From assembly GCF_947172395.1 (NCBI RefSeq), contig NC_069083.1, positions 6,046,501 through 6,110,500 on the forward strand: a stretch of DNA of 64,000 bases, written 5' to 3'. This DNA is from Bicyclus anynana. Its lineage: Eukaryota; Arthropoda; Insecta; Lepidoptera; Nymphalidae. The notes below the pieces were generated by a model that saw only the letters and a program-made list of their open reading frames with translations, did not search any database and was not told where the DNA came from. Shown here in pieces: positions 54,117 to 64,000 of this stretch (position 1 is its first letter; each line of letters begins with the position of its first letter). A program made the position numbers and the translations under genes.

Positions 54117-54506
54117 AAATATACGTTGTTCGTATGAATCTATTATCAAAATATACTTCCAAAGAACAACTCTATAGTACAACATGTAGTATCGCAGAAA
54201 GTAATCTCATAAAAATAATCCAGCCAATTCTTTTCCGGGTATTTATGGAAATAGACAATAATACGCAGCCGCCGTGATAATACGGAGCATATTTCACAAA
54301 CATTGTTAGAGGGGCGCAATAGCTACCCGTTGGGATGAGATAAAATCTTCTTTTTAGTATTGTACAACCACACTTCAGACATTTCTTTTTCAAAACTGTT
54401 TGTCTTGACAGGGTGTTAAGACAAGAAAACTAAAAAGCAATTTATAACTTCTGATTCTAGAGATCGTCTGAAGAATAATAGGTACCACTTATTTAACTAT
54501 ATTATA
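54117..54506. other. AT-rich spacer
   Basis: Nothing recognised. Confidence 0.5.
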
Positions 54507-54640
54507 GCCTCAATAGCTCACCGGTAAAGCGGTCGGACTCATCACCGAAGGGTTCGATCCCCACCGCTGGACTCCTAATACAACCTTTCCCGACTAGTTG
54601 GAGGAGAATGGGAAAATGTTTATAAATGTTTAAATACTCC
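54507..54640 (+). repeat. tRNA-derived SINE head (family E)
   Basis: CCTCAATAGCTCACCGGTAA has an A box (TAGCTCACCGG), and GGGTTCGATCCCCACCG a perfect B box. The acceptor ends do not pair, so it is not a tRNA gene. Body GACTAGTTGGAGGAGAATGG. Confidence 0.65.
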
Positions 54641-56336
54641 TGGCAAATTGATGGTCCACGCGGGCCGGGGTCGTGTAGCGATGAATGAAAATCTCACGAC
54701 TGATGCATCTCACTTCCCCGCACACACAATTTCACACCCGCGCAGTCTTTCTCCCAGTCGCCCGCATATCATGGGAGTGTCGTCATCAAACTTGCCAGAC
54801 TATAGTACACCGAACGACACGTCGCTAGTATGTTTAAGCTTAAATTCCAGATTTTTGAAAGGTGCGTTCGGGCTATTACGACTACGACCGCTTCCCAGAG
54901 GAAATAAGTTGACATGTCCCGGAGGAACTGTGTTCGGTCGGTCGTAGGATTTAGTTACTGTACTTATAGTTCGACGGTTTTCCGTTTTGTTCATATAAAA
55001 TTTTCCGGTAACAATTTAAACAATATCTATCATTTCTTTAAGATCGTTAAATTTAAAGTAAATTTAAAGTAACTTGGAGATGGTCCAAAATTGTATAGAG
55101 CCCAGGATCAGTCATTGTACCCTAGCAGAATTTTTTTTTAACTATTTTTGATTATACAAATCTACGAATTTACTTCGAAATAATATTCATTCTCTCCCAA
55201 GAAATGCAACACTAATAAGGGTAATTAAAAGGGTAAAAGGCTAAATGGCGATTGATGACGTTTTAAATGCAGTATTCGATTTGACGTTTGCTGTCAATCG
55301 TCATGTCCTAATCGGGCGCCATCTTGATTTAACTCGAAAACTTGGGTTTAAATTTTATTTAGTTAGATTTATGCACTTTAATAAATTTTATTAAATCCTT
55401 GTATTTTTTAAATTTTAATGATACCGGGTGCAAGAGTAAACCTGAGTAAACCTGACCATATTCTTTGTTTAAACCTTAAAACTATTTTTCAAATTAAGTA
55501 CTTACAACAGGTATGAATAATAATATTCATACCGACTCTATAATAACTCATTCATCTATCGGATCGAGTTAAAATTTTACATGCCTAAGTTTATTTTGCA
55601 CCTATGCTTTAATCAACGTACTTAGTACTTATAGTAGGGGAGCCCGGGATGCTAAATTTGCAGTTAATAAAGCGATATAAGGACCGATTAGATTTGGTAG
55701 ATTAGATGATAAGAAGTTTAAATGGTTATTTACTTAATTCGCTTTCATCGGTAGGAAAAAAATACAGATTTGAAAGGCAATTTTTATTAGTTTGGTTTAC
55801 TGAAATTGATAAAAAAAATTAGCGATTCATTAAGAGTAATTACTTCCTTCGAAATAAGAAAAAAATTTAATGTGCTCGTGGCTCGAGAACTAATAAATAT
55901 AAGGGTTTTATTTTGTAACTTTGTAACCCTCCCATTCCATTACGTTTCGCTCAGATCGTTAGATTTTCGAAATACACACCTTTTTGCTATTATCTAACCT
56001 ACTTTATCTGACGTGCTGATTGAGTATTTATGAAGTTTTTTTTGGTTTCCCTATACGTACCCACCAATATTAAAGGCTCATATACTCATACTCGGTAAAG
56101 GTAATCAAGAACGTGCTAGGTATAGTCCCATATGTAAAATGCCGCGTTCAAGTAACTGTGAAAATTCCCTCTTCGACTCCTCTACTATTAAGTACAGCAA
56201 AATAGAACAAGGCGAACTCCTAAAGATACGGGTATCAAAAGTTTGTTAAGTAAAGTAGGAAAATTTAATTAAACTTTCATTATGAGCTTGTTTTTGAAAT
56301 TATGTGGGATCACTTGGTTGCCAAAAATGACGGGTG
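54641..56336. other. GC-richer island then AT-rich sequence
   Basis: The stretch 54648-54960 is GC-richer (CCACGCGGGCCGGGGTCGTG, CCCGGAGGAACTGTGTTCGG) and may be the 3' part of the preceding retroelement. A 99-codon frame there lacks motifs. AGGGGAGCCCGGGATGCTAA (55639) resembles a known dispersed phrase. No gene. Confidence 0.35.
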
Positions 56337-56522
56337 TTTTTTTTTTACCCTTTATAAGTTAGCCCTTGACTACAATCTCACCGGATGGTAATTGATGATG
56401 CAATCTAAGATGGAGAAGGATGAAATCCGCACCCCTTTCGGTTTCTACACGACATCGTACCGGAAGGCTAAATCGCTTAGCGGTAAGCCTTTGCCGGTAG
56501 GCCACCAGCCAAAACCACCACC
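56337..56522 (-). mobile_element. SINE-A copy, 3' half
   Basis: TTATAAGTTAGCCCTTGACT, CCCCTTTCGGTTTCTACACG and GCTTAGCGGTAAGCCTTTGC are the complement of the SINE-A 3' half; the head is missing. Confidence 0.85.
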
Positions 56523-56671
56523 AGTGTTATAGGGTTGACGTTTCAGTTTAGTCAGTAATCTTCATGATTTTTGATCCATGACATTATGGCATCGTAGTCT
56601 CAAAACTACCAATAAATCTATAATGACTCTGTACCTACTCTTAAATCTATTAAACTACCGTATATTATATT

Positions 56672-56917
56672 ATTAGTGGAACCCACGTCCACGTGGAATT
56701 TAGTTTTTCACAAATCCCTCGGGAACCATGGATCTTTCCGGGATAAAAAGTAGCCCATATGTTAATCCATGCTATAATATATCTCAATACTAATCCGGAG
56801 TAAAATCTATTTCCATTCCAAATTTCAGCCAAATCACTTCAGTAGTAAAGGCGTTAAAGAGTAACAAACATCTAAAAATCCATACAAACTTTCACGTAAC
56901 TCGTAATATTAGTAGGA
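56672..56917 (-). mobile_element. Helitron, Lep1-like, decayed 3' end
   Basis: CCCTCGGGAACCATGGATCT, TTCCGGGATAAAAAGTAGCC, ATTTCCATTCCAAATTTCAG and a 5' end (minus) of TCCTACTAATATTACGAG. The hairpin end is reduced to CCACGTCCACGTGG. Confidence 0.85.
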
Positions 56918-57761
56918 TGATGCAGTTTTTTTTAGTTTGATAGCTGAGATCGAAATTCCTAAAAACAATGAAGATCCAATAAACTGATCTGAAGATATCG
57001 GCATTTTACTATAATGATGAAAAGAATTTCTGACATAAAAGCTTATATTCTATCTATAAACTTGACTGTCGGAGCTTTTTAAGCAAATACTTTGTTTCTT
57101 TTCAGTATCTTAATTTCCTGAGAAAACAGTAATTGTACCTACTATGATAATAAGTGTAAAACTGTAAATTAGTAGATACCTCTGAAATATAAAGTTTTCA
57201 GTTTTCATTTAGTTCGCAGCTCGTGGGCTGATTAAAATAAAACTGTACAGTTTTGCTCTTAACATTCATGTATAATAAGTAGGATCCCTCTCTACGCAGT
57301 AGGGCACAGTAAAAAGAAACATTTATTTAGCAAACGCAAATAATATTAACAAAAGCGCCCGCATTGGCTTAAAGCAATTTACTTAGAGCTAGTTTGCATA
57401 ATTCGTGCGCTCTATTCTAATAAAAACAGCTGAGGAATAAAAATTCATTCATTCATAACACGGAGCCACAAGTCACTCACAAAGAATTTGAGGTTATTTT
57501 TCTCATTTCAAATTCTCCGTAGACGACTAGAATCGTAAAAAGAGGATTATGCTCGGTGCTCGCGTGGCGGATAGAATTCGTGAGAAAGAGCCGAGTTGGC
57601 AATATGGGTGCTCTTTATTTACTCGTAGCCGCTAAGCTGCATATAATGAAAACGCACTGTCGTGTTGGGCGGCAAGTAAAAAGTTACACACTACATCTGT
57701 GATGTCTTGATACTTATCGTATTTACTGTCGTGATTAAATATTTATTAATAACTAAAATGG
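56918..57761. other. Intergenic; unique island 57540-57680
   Basis: TGCTCGGTGCTCGCGTGGCG and TTTATTTACTCGTAGCCGCT are GC-richer and not repeated. Candidate regulatory DNA only. Confidence 0.35.
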
Positions 57762-58074
57762 AGAGCCGTGATAGCCCAGATATGACATCTGCCTCCGATT
57801 CCGGGGGGTGTGGGTTCGAATCCGGTCCGGAACATGCACCTCCAACGTTTCAGTTAAGTGCATTTTAAGAAATTAAATATCACGTGTCTCAAACGGTGAA
57901 GGAAAACATCGTGAGGAAACCTGCATACCAAAGAATTTTCTTGGTTCTCTGCGTGTGTGAAGTCTGCCAATCCGCAATGGGCTAGCGTGGTGGACTAACC
58001 TCTCTGGAGAGAAGACTCGAGCTCAGCAGTGAGCCCAATATGGGTTAATAACGAACGAACGAACGAACGAACGA
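57762..58074 (+). mobile_element. SINE-B copy 10 with (AACG)n tail
   Basis: Head TGATAGCCCAGATATGAC (A box shortened by three bases), B box GGTTCGAATCC, full body, and tail of six GAAC/AACG units (58051-58074). Confidence 0.9.
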
Positions 58075-60153
58075 AAATGAATGAGTAAATAATAGACGAT
58101 TTACACATTATTTACCCAACCGATGTCAATGATTAACTAGTATGGCCATGACTTAATCGATTTTGCTTTTTTTATCTAAAATATTTCATTTACAACCCGG
58201 AGTTAAAAATTTGAGTTCAGAGTAACAACAACTGAATATCTACTGACTCAGAAAACTAAAAACTGTAAAACCAACAGATAGTTTACAACTTAAAATGTAT
58301 GCAATCATATTTTTTTAACAAAAAACATTGCACAGCAATTTTGACCCACAGTCTCTTTTCGAGGTTTTAGTAACGATTTGATATTCATTTATAGCAAAAA
58401 AACAAGGAATTTTGAGTACTATCAGTAATTCTAAGGGTGCGTTTATTATACGTAGTCACCAAGCATTCCAAGCAACACAGCGTCTTTGATATCTTACGTC
58501 ATCTGGCTTTTGAGTCTCAAAGGAGTCTCCGATAGTTAGTCGTTTCATCCATCTACCTTCAGCCCCACCAGGCGATGTTTGGAGCCAAGTAAGTCAGAAA
58601 CATGACGTCATAATTTTATGTAAATAAGTTGAAAAATTGCACGGCTAGGATACAAACAAACAAACGACCGCTCTCACGGTATACATTACACCTAAGCGTA
58701 TAAGCCTTACGTCCTCGGCACACGTGAAACAAGGTAAATGGAAATCGACGCTCGACATTATTCATTCTACTCTCGTCTGTAAAAATTTTAACATTTTTTT
58801 TTTTGTTGTTTTAATAATTGTTTTCAACATAGTCCGTCGGCGGTAAATTGAGTTTTCGTATTGAATTTATTCTTTACGTGATTGCAATTATAACAAATTC
58901 GGTTATGATTTTTTTATTTGTCTGTCCAAATAATAATTATGAGTAATTTTAACATTTCATATTTATTTTAATTACGAAAATCTCTTTGTATCTTAATCTC
59001 ATTTGTTACTTGTTGGTAATAACGTTAATTGATAACGAAAACTTTACAAAGCTTATAATATTTCTTATTTCTTTACTTAATTATATCTTAATTACTCATT
59101 CATACCAGAATTTAGACCATTCCAAGTAATAATATACTTTTAGCAGACTCAAAGTAGATTACAAAATTAAGAAAACCTACAATACCTAAATACTAACGCG
59201 AATATCAACAAACTTTGTTTACACCAGGAAAAAAGAAATAATATAAAGAAAAATAGTATTATTCCCGAGGGATAGAAAAACAACTGTAGATTATATAGTA
59301 GATACAGGCAAACATAGAACATTTCTTTTGGAAATAGGTGTAAACAAAGCAGGAAAAACCCCGGGTAACAGCTAGTAAATGATAAAACTAATGATTTTAA
59401 ACTTATTTCGTGGTTGTTCATTATGAATGTTATTTAAACGGGTACATACGACGATAAAACGACGAGATTTTTATTGTCGATATTTCGACCCATAAAACTG
59501 ATAAATATTAAGTTTAACTAACATGTAACGAAAAATTAGTTCACAATTCTTGGGGAATATGTATTTATACAAATATAAATTTTACTTCTAAATAATAAGA
59601 GCTATTTCAGAACGATCAGATACACATTTATAACTTAAGCTTGTATTTGATTACACATATGGATTGTTTAACTTTATAACTGTCGCAATTGCATAATTTT
59701 ACGGCAACATGCAAACTTGTTATTTACTTGTGCAATTTGATTAGTAGGTAATTTCATAATAAAACCAAATACACCCCAGTTTATAGTTGAATTTAATTGA
59801 GCAAAATGCTACGTCTAGAGTATTAAATAAACATGACCTGACTCAAAATTATAATTAAATAATCGAACGGCAAAAATGCTGTTATGATCCTCTAATTGGC
59901 CTAGCGGGTCTTTATTCTATGTAAATAAATCGTCTTGCTAAAATAACTGATTTCGGTGCATTTTTATTTAGTTTAAAAGTTATGATGTCACAAATTAGAT
60001 GAAAAAATGCGGGTATAAGGTAAATTATATAAGTACAAGTATCTTTTATTTTAGGGTTAAAACAAAGTAAGAATGACCTGATGACAAAAGTATGACGTAA
60101 TAATATCGTAACGTACTCTATTCTCTTCGTAGATATATATTTGTAATTTACGT
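58075..60153. other. Large AT-rich intergenic block
   Basis: No gene or element supported. GTAAACAAAG and its complement near 59215-59345 form a loose inverted pair (CAAACTTTGTTTACACC / GGTGTAAACAAAGCAGG), about 110 bp apart. Confidence 0.4.
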
Positions 60154-60486
60154 ATTTTTTTTTAATTCTTTACAAGTTAGCCTTTGACTACAATCTCACC
60201 TGATGGTAAGTGGTGATGCAGTCTAAGATGGAAGCGGACTAACTTGTTAGGAGGAGGATGAAAATCCACACCCCTTTCGGTTTCTACACGACATCGTACC
60301 GGAACGCTAAATAGCTTGGCGGTACGTCTTTGTCGGCAGGGTGGTAACCACGGCCAAAGCCTCCCACCAGCTAGACCTGGACCAATTAAGAGAAGACCAG
60401 AACCTCAACCAACCCAGCTGGGGATCGAACCCAGGACCTCCGTCTTGCAAATCCACCGCGCATACCACTGCGCCACGGAGGTCGTC
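60154..60486 (-). mobile_element. SINE-A copy, full length with rearranged interior
   Basis: TTCTTTACAAGTTAGCCTTT to CTGCGCCACGGAGGTCGTC. Complement of the B box is GGGATCGAACCC (intact) and of the A box CCACTGCGCCA (intact). Around 60390-60412 the AATTAAGAAAACCTC phrase is altered. Confidence 0.92.
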
Positions 60487-60775
60487 ATTGTGTTAAATAA
60501 CTCAATAGCAATAAATAAAGTATTCTACAACTGTGAGCATAACGTTTTCAAGTCGCGTAATCATTAACATAAAATTTGTATTCGACGTAAATTCAATAAA
60601 AGCAGGTCAAGGTGATAAGCGTTTACAAAAAGCGATATTATTTTCTTTCTCTAGACATATATGTCTAAATTTTTGTTCTGTTATTCATCTTACGGCCACG
60701 AATATAATAGTATTTTAATAGACGTTTGAAGTTGTAATTAACTTGTATTATATATTTATTTTGGCTACGAAATAT

Positions 60776-60893
60776 AAGGGAGTGGACTGGCATAGAGACA
60801 GTCGAAGAACTTTTCCGCCTAGCCATGGACAAGGAAAAGTTTAGAAAGCTGACCGCCGACCTTCAGTAATGGAGAGGCACTCTAAGAAGAAGT
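60776..60893 (+). pseudogene. Probable LINE ORF C-terminus
   Basis: Reads WTGIETVEELFRLAMDKEKF then RKLTADLQ and a stop, followed by TGGAGAGGCACTCTAAGAAG. I associate this ending with insect non-LTR element ORFs, but the clade is uncertain. Only about 30 codons remain. Confidence 0.45.
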
Positions 60894-61192
60894 AGATATA
60901 TTTATTTAAGTTCCTGCTTAACCTTTATACTCCCGGCTTACTTAACTAAGTTTCTGTCATCTGAGGTTGCCAAGAGATTTCTACTAGCAATAAGGCCAAA
61001 CTTGCATGCTAGTATTTTAATTCTTGTTTACTTGTTTGTAATCTTTTGTTTTGTATTAACTTTTTTTCTTCTTCTTAAATTCGTAGTTGAAAAATAACAC
61101 TTTAACTCTGTCTAGTCAGCTTAACTTGCGTCCGACGTCATATTTTGTGAAGAGAAAAAGACAATGGTGACGTCCGAAATTGAGCGGAAATT

Positions 61193-61453
61193 GGAATTTA
61201 AGTTTTTCACAAATCCCGCGGGAAACATGGATTTTTCCGAGATGAATCTTGGCTGACTCTTGGATAACTCTTGGCATCGGACAGTTGTGTGCGTTTAGCG
61301 TTGGCGGCGTGGGTAATAGTCCTATGTGCTAATCCACTGTAAAATCTATTTCCATTCCAAATTTCAGCCAAATCGCTTCAGTAGCCGCAGCGCAAAGGAG
61401 GAAAAAACACGCTCACTTACACACAAACTTTCGCCTTTATAATATTAGTGTGA
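61193..61453 (-). mobile_element. Helitron, Lep1-like, with ~70-bp insertion
   Basis: TTTTTCACAAATCCCGCGGG, AACATGGATTTTTCCGAGAT, then a foreign GC-richer stretch (about 61244-61313, GGCTGACTCTTGGATAACTC..), then TAGTCCTATGTGCTAATCC and ATTTCCATTCCAAATTTCAG. The 5' end reads TCACACTAATATTATAAAGG on the minus strand. Confidence 0.82.
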
Positions 61454-64000
61454 TAAGTAACAAGAATGCTCAGTCGCACTACACAGTAGTCTGACGCGGT
61501 TGCTTATCCGTACACGTCGTCTTGTCAGCCGTCACGCGAACTCCCCAGTTCGGGAATCCTTGCTTTTCCCCGTTTCCATTCAAAATGTCACCCCAACCAT
61601 ATTTCCTAATTGAATTAAAAGGTATTTTCAATTTAATCTGGAAATATTACAAAAAATCTTGTGGCAGAAGATACCCTTTGATAATATTATAAGTACTTGA
61701 CTTTGTACGAGTAATTGAAAACGCATTTTTTTTGTGTAATGCTTTTAACAAAACTCGGAAAGTTAAAAATAATAAATAAACACACTATAAACTAACCTTT
61801 ATCAAAATTCTTGCACTGAAACAATAAAAGATAGTATTTTTATTTTTTTTCTAAGTTAATAACTCTTATTTAATAAATATGAAGTCTACACTTTTGACTA
61901 TTATGCATCGGAAGAGTTGGTATATTATGTTTGTTGTTTGTAAGGGTTGCAACTAACTACGTATTTTTCTGCATTAAATAGTCACATTAATGAAGAGTAA
62001 ATAGGACGTCCGATATTAGACTAAATACGCGTTAATTTTATACGAATAAACCGAGGGGAATATTGTCTTTTACTAGTCTTATACATATAGACTACCCAAA
62101 GTACAGGTACAGAATTGATAGTCTGTTTACATGTTATGATGTTATAAGGACTGGGATTATAAATAATAACTGTAGTCAAGGATTGCACTAAACATAAAAA
62201 CATACGCATAGAATTGAAAACTTCCTCATTTTTAAGTTGGTTAAAGACAAATCAGAATCTTGTACATAATATTACGAATCCGATATAGACACATACTTGT
62301 ATCTATAGTCGAGATTCAACTACACAACATTGAACCATCAACTAGATAAGATATTATGGAAAAGGAATATAATTTTACGTTCTCCACAAAAGCTGGAGAC
62401 ATTTTCCATCAGAATACTATTTGTAAGACGCCGGCGTCATATACAATACAATATACATGTAAGAACTTGCTCGGCAACACAATTTTATATGCGACAGTAA
62501 ATCGGTTGTTCTTATTTCTGCAGACAGCTTGGAGGCGACTATATCTACGCGCATATCAGTTGCCATAAAAATGTTTTATGTTAGTGGCTAATAAATGACA
62601 TCAGCAAATTCAGTAAGACAATATGAGAGGCACTCTATGCATCCGTTTCCTCCTTTTATTTCCTCCCCTAGCAATCATTGTTTCGCCTGAGAACGGGGGC
62701 GCCAGGCCGTCGCTTTTGGCAGACGCTTCCTATAATAATTCCCTTGTCTATGTTAAGATTTGCCACTGTTTATACCGTAAATGTATTCCTAATTGGATTG
62801 GGTCATCCAAACAATGGTAAAAGCTTTGATATTGTGACGCAATCGCTTCTCTGCAAAATTTTCATCCATCTCACACGGTGACTACGCTGGTTTCCTGAAG
62901 GCGTCGTTTCGAATCTCGCCATTATTTGAATTTCCCTTTGTACGCTCGAACGAGATTGGTTTTACTCTTTTACACATAAAGATATTGTTCTCGAGTTGCA
63001 TACGTCATTACTTAACGTCACATATCAAAGCACTTACCGCTTTTAGGGTGGACTAAAGTGTTTTCCGTTAAATCTCTTCTCATTTTCAGTGTCATAAATT
63101 TTATTAAAAGTGTGTTAGGTTGATGGTCAATTTAAATGGTAAATAAAACATATACAGTTTCTACCATTTGGTGGTTCGCCTTTGCTGGACCGTACCAGTT
63201 TACTAATCACGCAAAAATCCTGTAAACAGACGAAGCTTCAAATAGTAGTTAACACTGAGTTAAGAGATTAGGGTGTCGTTATAGGCGATTCTTTTTCCTT
63301 TAGATCATGAAGGCCATTTGCATCAACTAGTAAAACTTTGTAAAACAATAGACGAGTTTAAAAACAAATGATTACTCGTCGACGAATAAAAAAAAGTCTT
63401 CAGTAAGCTTCATATTACACTACTATCGTCATAAAAACATATGCACGTCTTAAGTAGAAATGCTTATGTGAGTGTATGTTGTAAAAACCCGCCGTGTATA
63501 CCGAAAAAAAATATCACGGAAAGAAAATATCCGAGATTTCGTCCCCGATGTTTACTTTTGGTGGTTAAGCTGCATCTAATGAAATCCCCTGTCAGGATAT
63601 CCTTGCACCAGTTATACTGTGACTGCTCACTCTTGATATTTTTTAAGAAGTTATTGAGGATTTGGTGTTGGTGATATTTTGTTATATGATTTTAGTATTT
63701 ACAACAACAGTTATAAAAAAATCTAAAGATCCTATTCTAGGTTCAATCCTTTTTGTTAGGATGCTATCTTAATTACTGTTAGAACTCATGTTACGTTTAC
63801 TTTGAAAAACAACGGGACGGTGTATTAGGTTGTTATTGTAATATGGCTGTTCATTGTTCTTTAAAAACAATTAATGCGACAAATAGTTAAAAAACATAGT
63901 AGAGATACTAATATGTTTGTATATATTCAAATGGTAGGTAGGTACATAGATTTTGACAAATGCCAAAAAAAAAGAATATTTTGTTTCCATAGTCATTTTT
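61454..64000. other. Terminal intergenic block; unique islands
   Basis: No gene supported. The 61480-61600 and 62640-62960 patches are GC-richer, with blocks such as GAGAACGGGGGCGCCAGGCC, and are not repeated. Frames of 60-77 codons lack motifs. The rest is AT-rich. Confidence 0.4.

Noticed and set aside
54507..54580. tRNA gene with perfect A and B boxes
   Set aside because: The 5' GCCTCAA has no pairing partner at the 3' side; interpreted as a tRNA-derived SINE head.
1..64000. CRISPR array, operon or phage-like cluster
   Set aside because: No regularly spaced identical repeats with unique spacers and no runs of adjacent genes; intron, SINE and LINE content are eukaryotic.

Overview
The window looks like nuclear DNA of a lepidopteran insect (moth or butterfly). 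It is AT-rich, has almost no coding sequence, and is crowded with repeats that I know as typical of Lepidoptera: short Helitrons ending in a GC-rich hairpin plus CTAG, two abundant tRNA-derived SINE families, 3' ends of RTE-type LINEs ending in ATG-rich tails, and many TIR/MITE elements. I cannot name the species. Repeat names rest on recognition from memory and internal comparison, not on a database search.

Only one protein gene is well supported. The window opens inside an RR-1 type (Rebers-Riddiford, chitin_bind_4) cuticular protein gene on the + strand. An exon (1-160) splices over a 2,178-bp intron to a terminal exon (2339-2561), followed by a probable 3' UTR ending near a poly(A) signal at 3085. 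The intron holds a SINE whose tail has become a 29-bp palindrome, and a perfect 154-bp inverted repeat with a 12-bp spacer.

From about 3.1 kb to 64 kb I find no convincing host gene. The sequence is AT-rich filler with dispersed elements. These include 11 SINE-A copies or fragments; 10 SINE-B copies; several smaller tRNA-like or SINE-like fragments; seven RTE 3' ends (the longest, 30177-30843, has a 14-bp target-site duplication); other LINE remnants (16355, 21722, 60776 and possibly 23158); about a dozen Helitron pieces; and at least ten TIR or foldback elements, some nested (4535-5030, 8868-9315). One four-copy family lies at 34487, 36141, 51609 and 53167.

The remaining unique, slightly GC-richer islands (for example 15640-16130, 31640-31910, 37690-37960, 57540-57680 and 62640-62960) could be cis-regulatory or conserved non-coding sequence of a distant gene, but sequence alone does not show this. 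Two such islands (25665-25880 and 28348-28562) are diverged direct copies of each other. I see no operon, CRISPR array, intact tRNA, rRNA or previously unknown multi-gene system. The most unusual features are the long perfect palindromes and the small TIR families.
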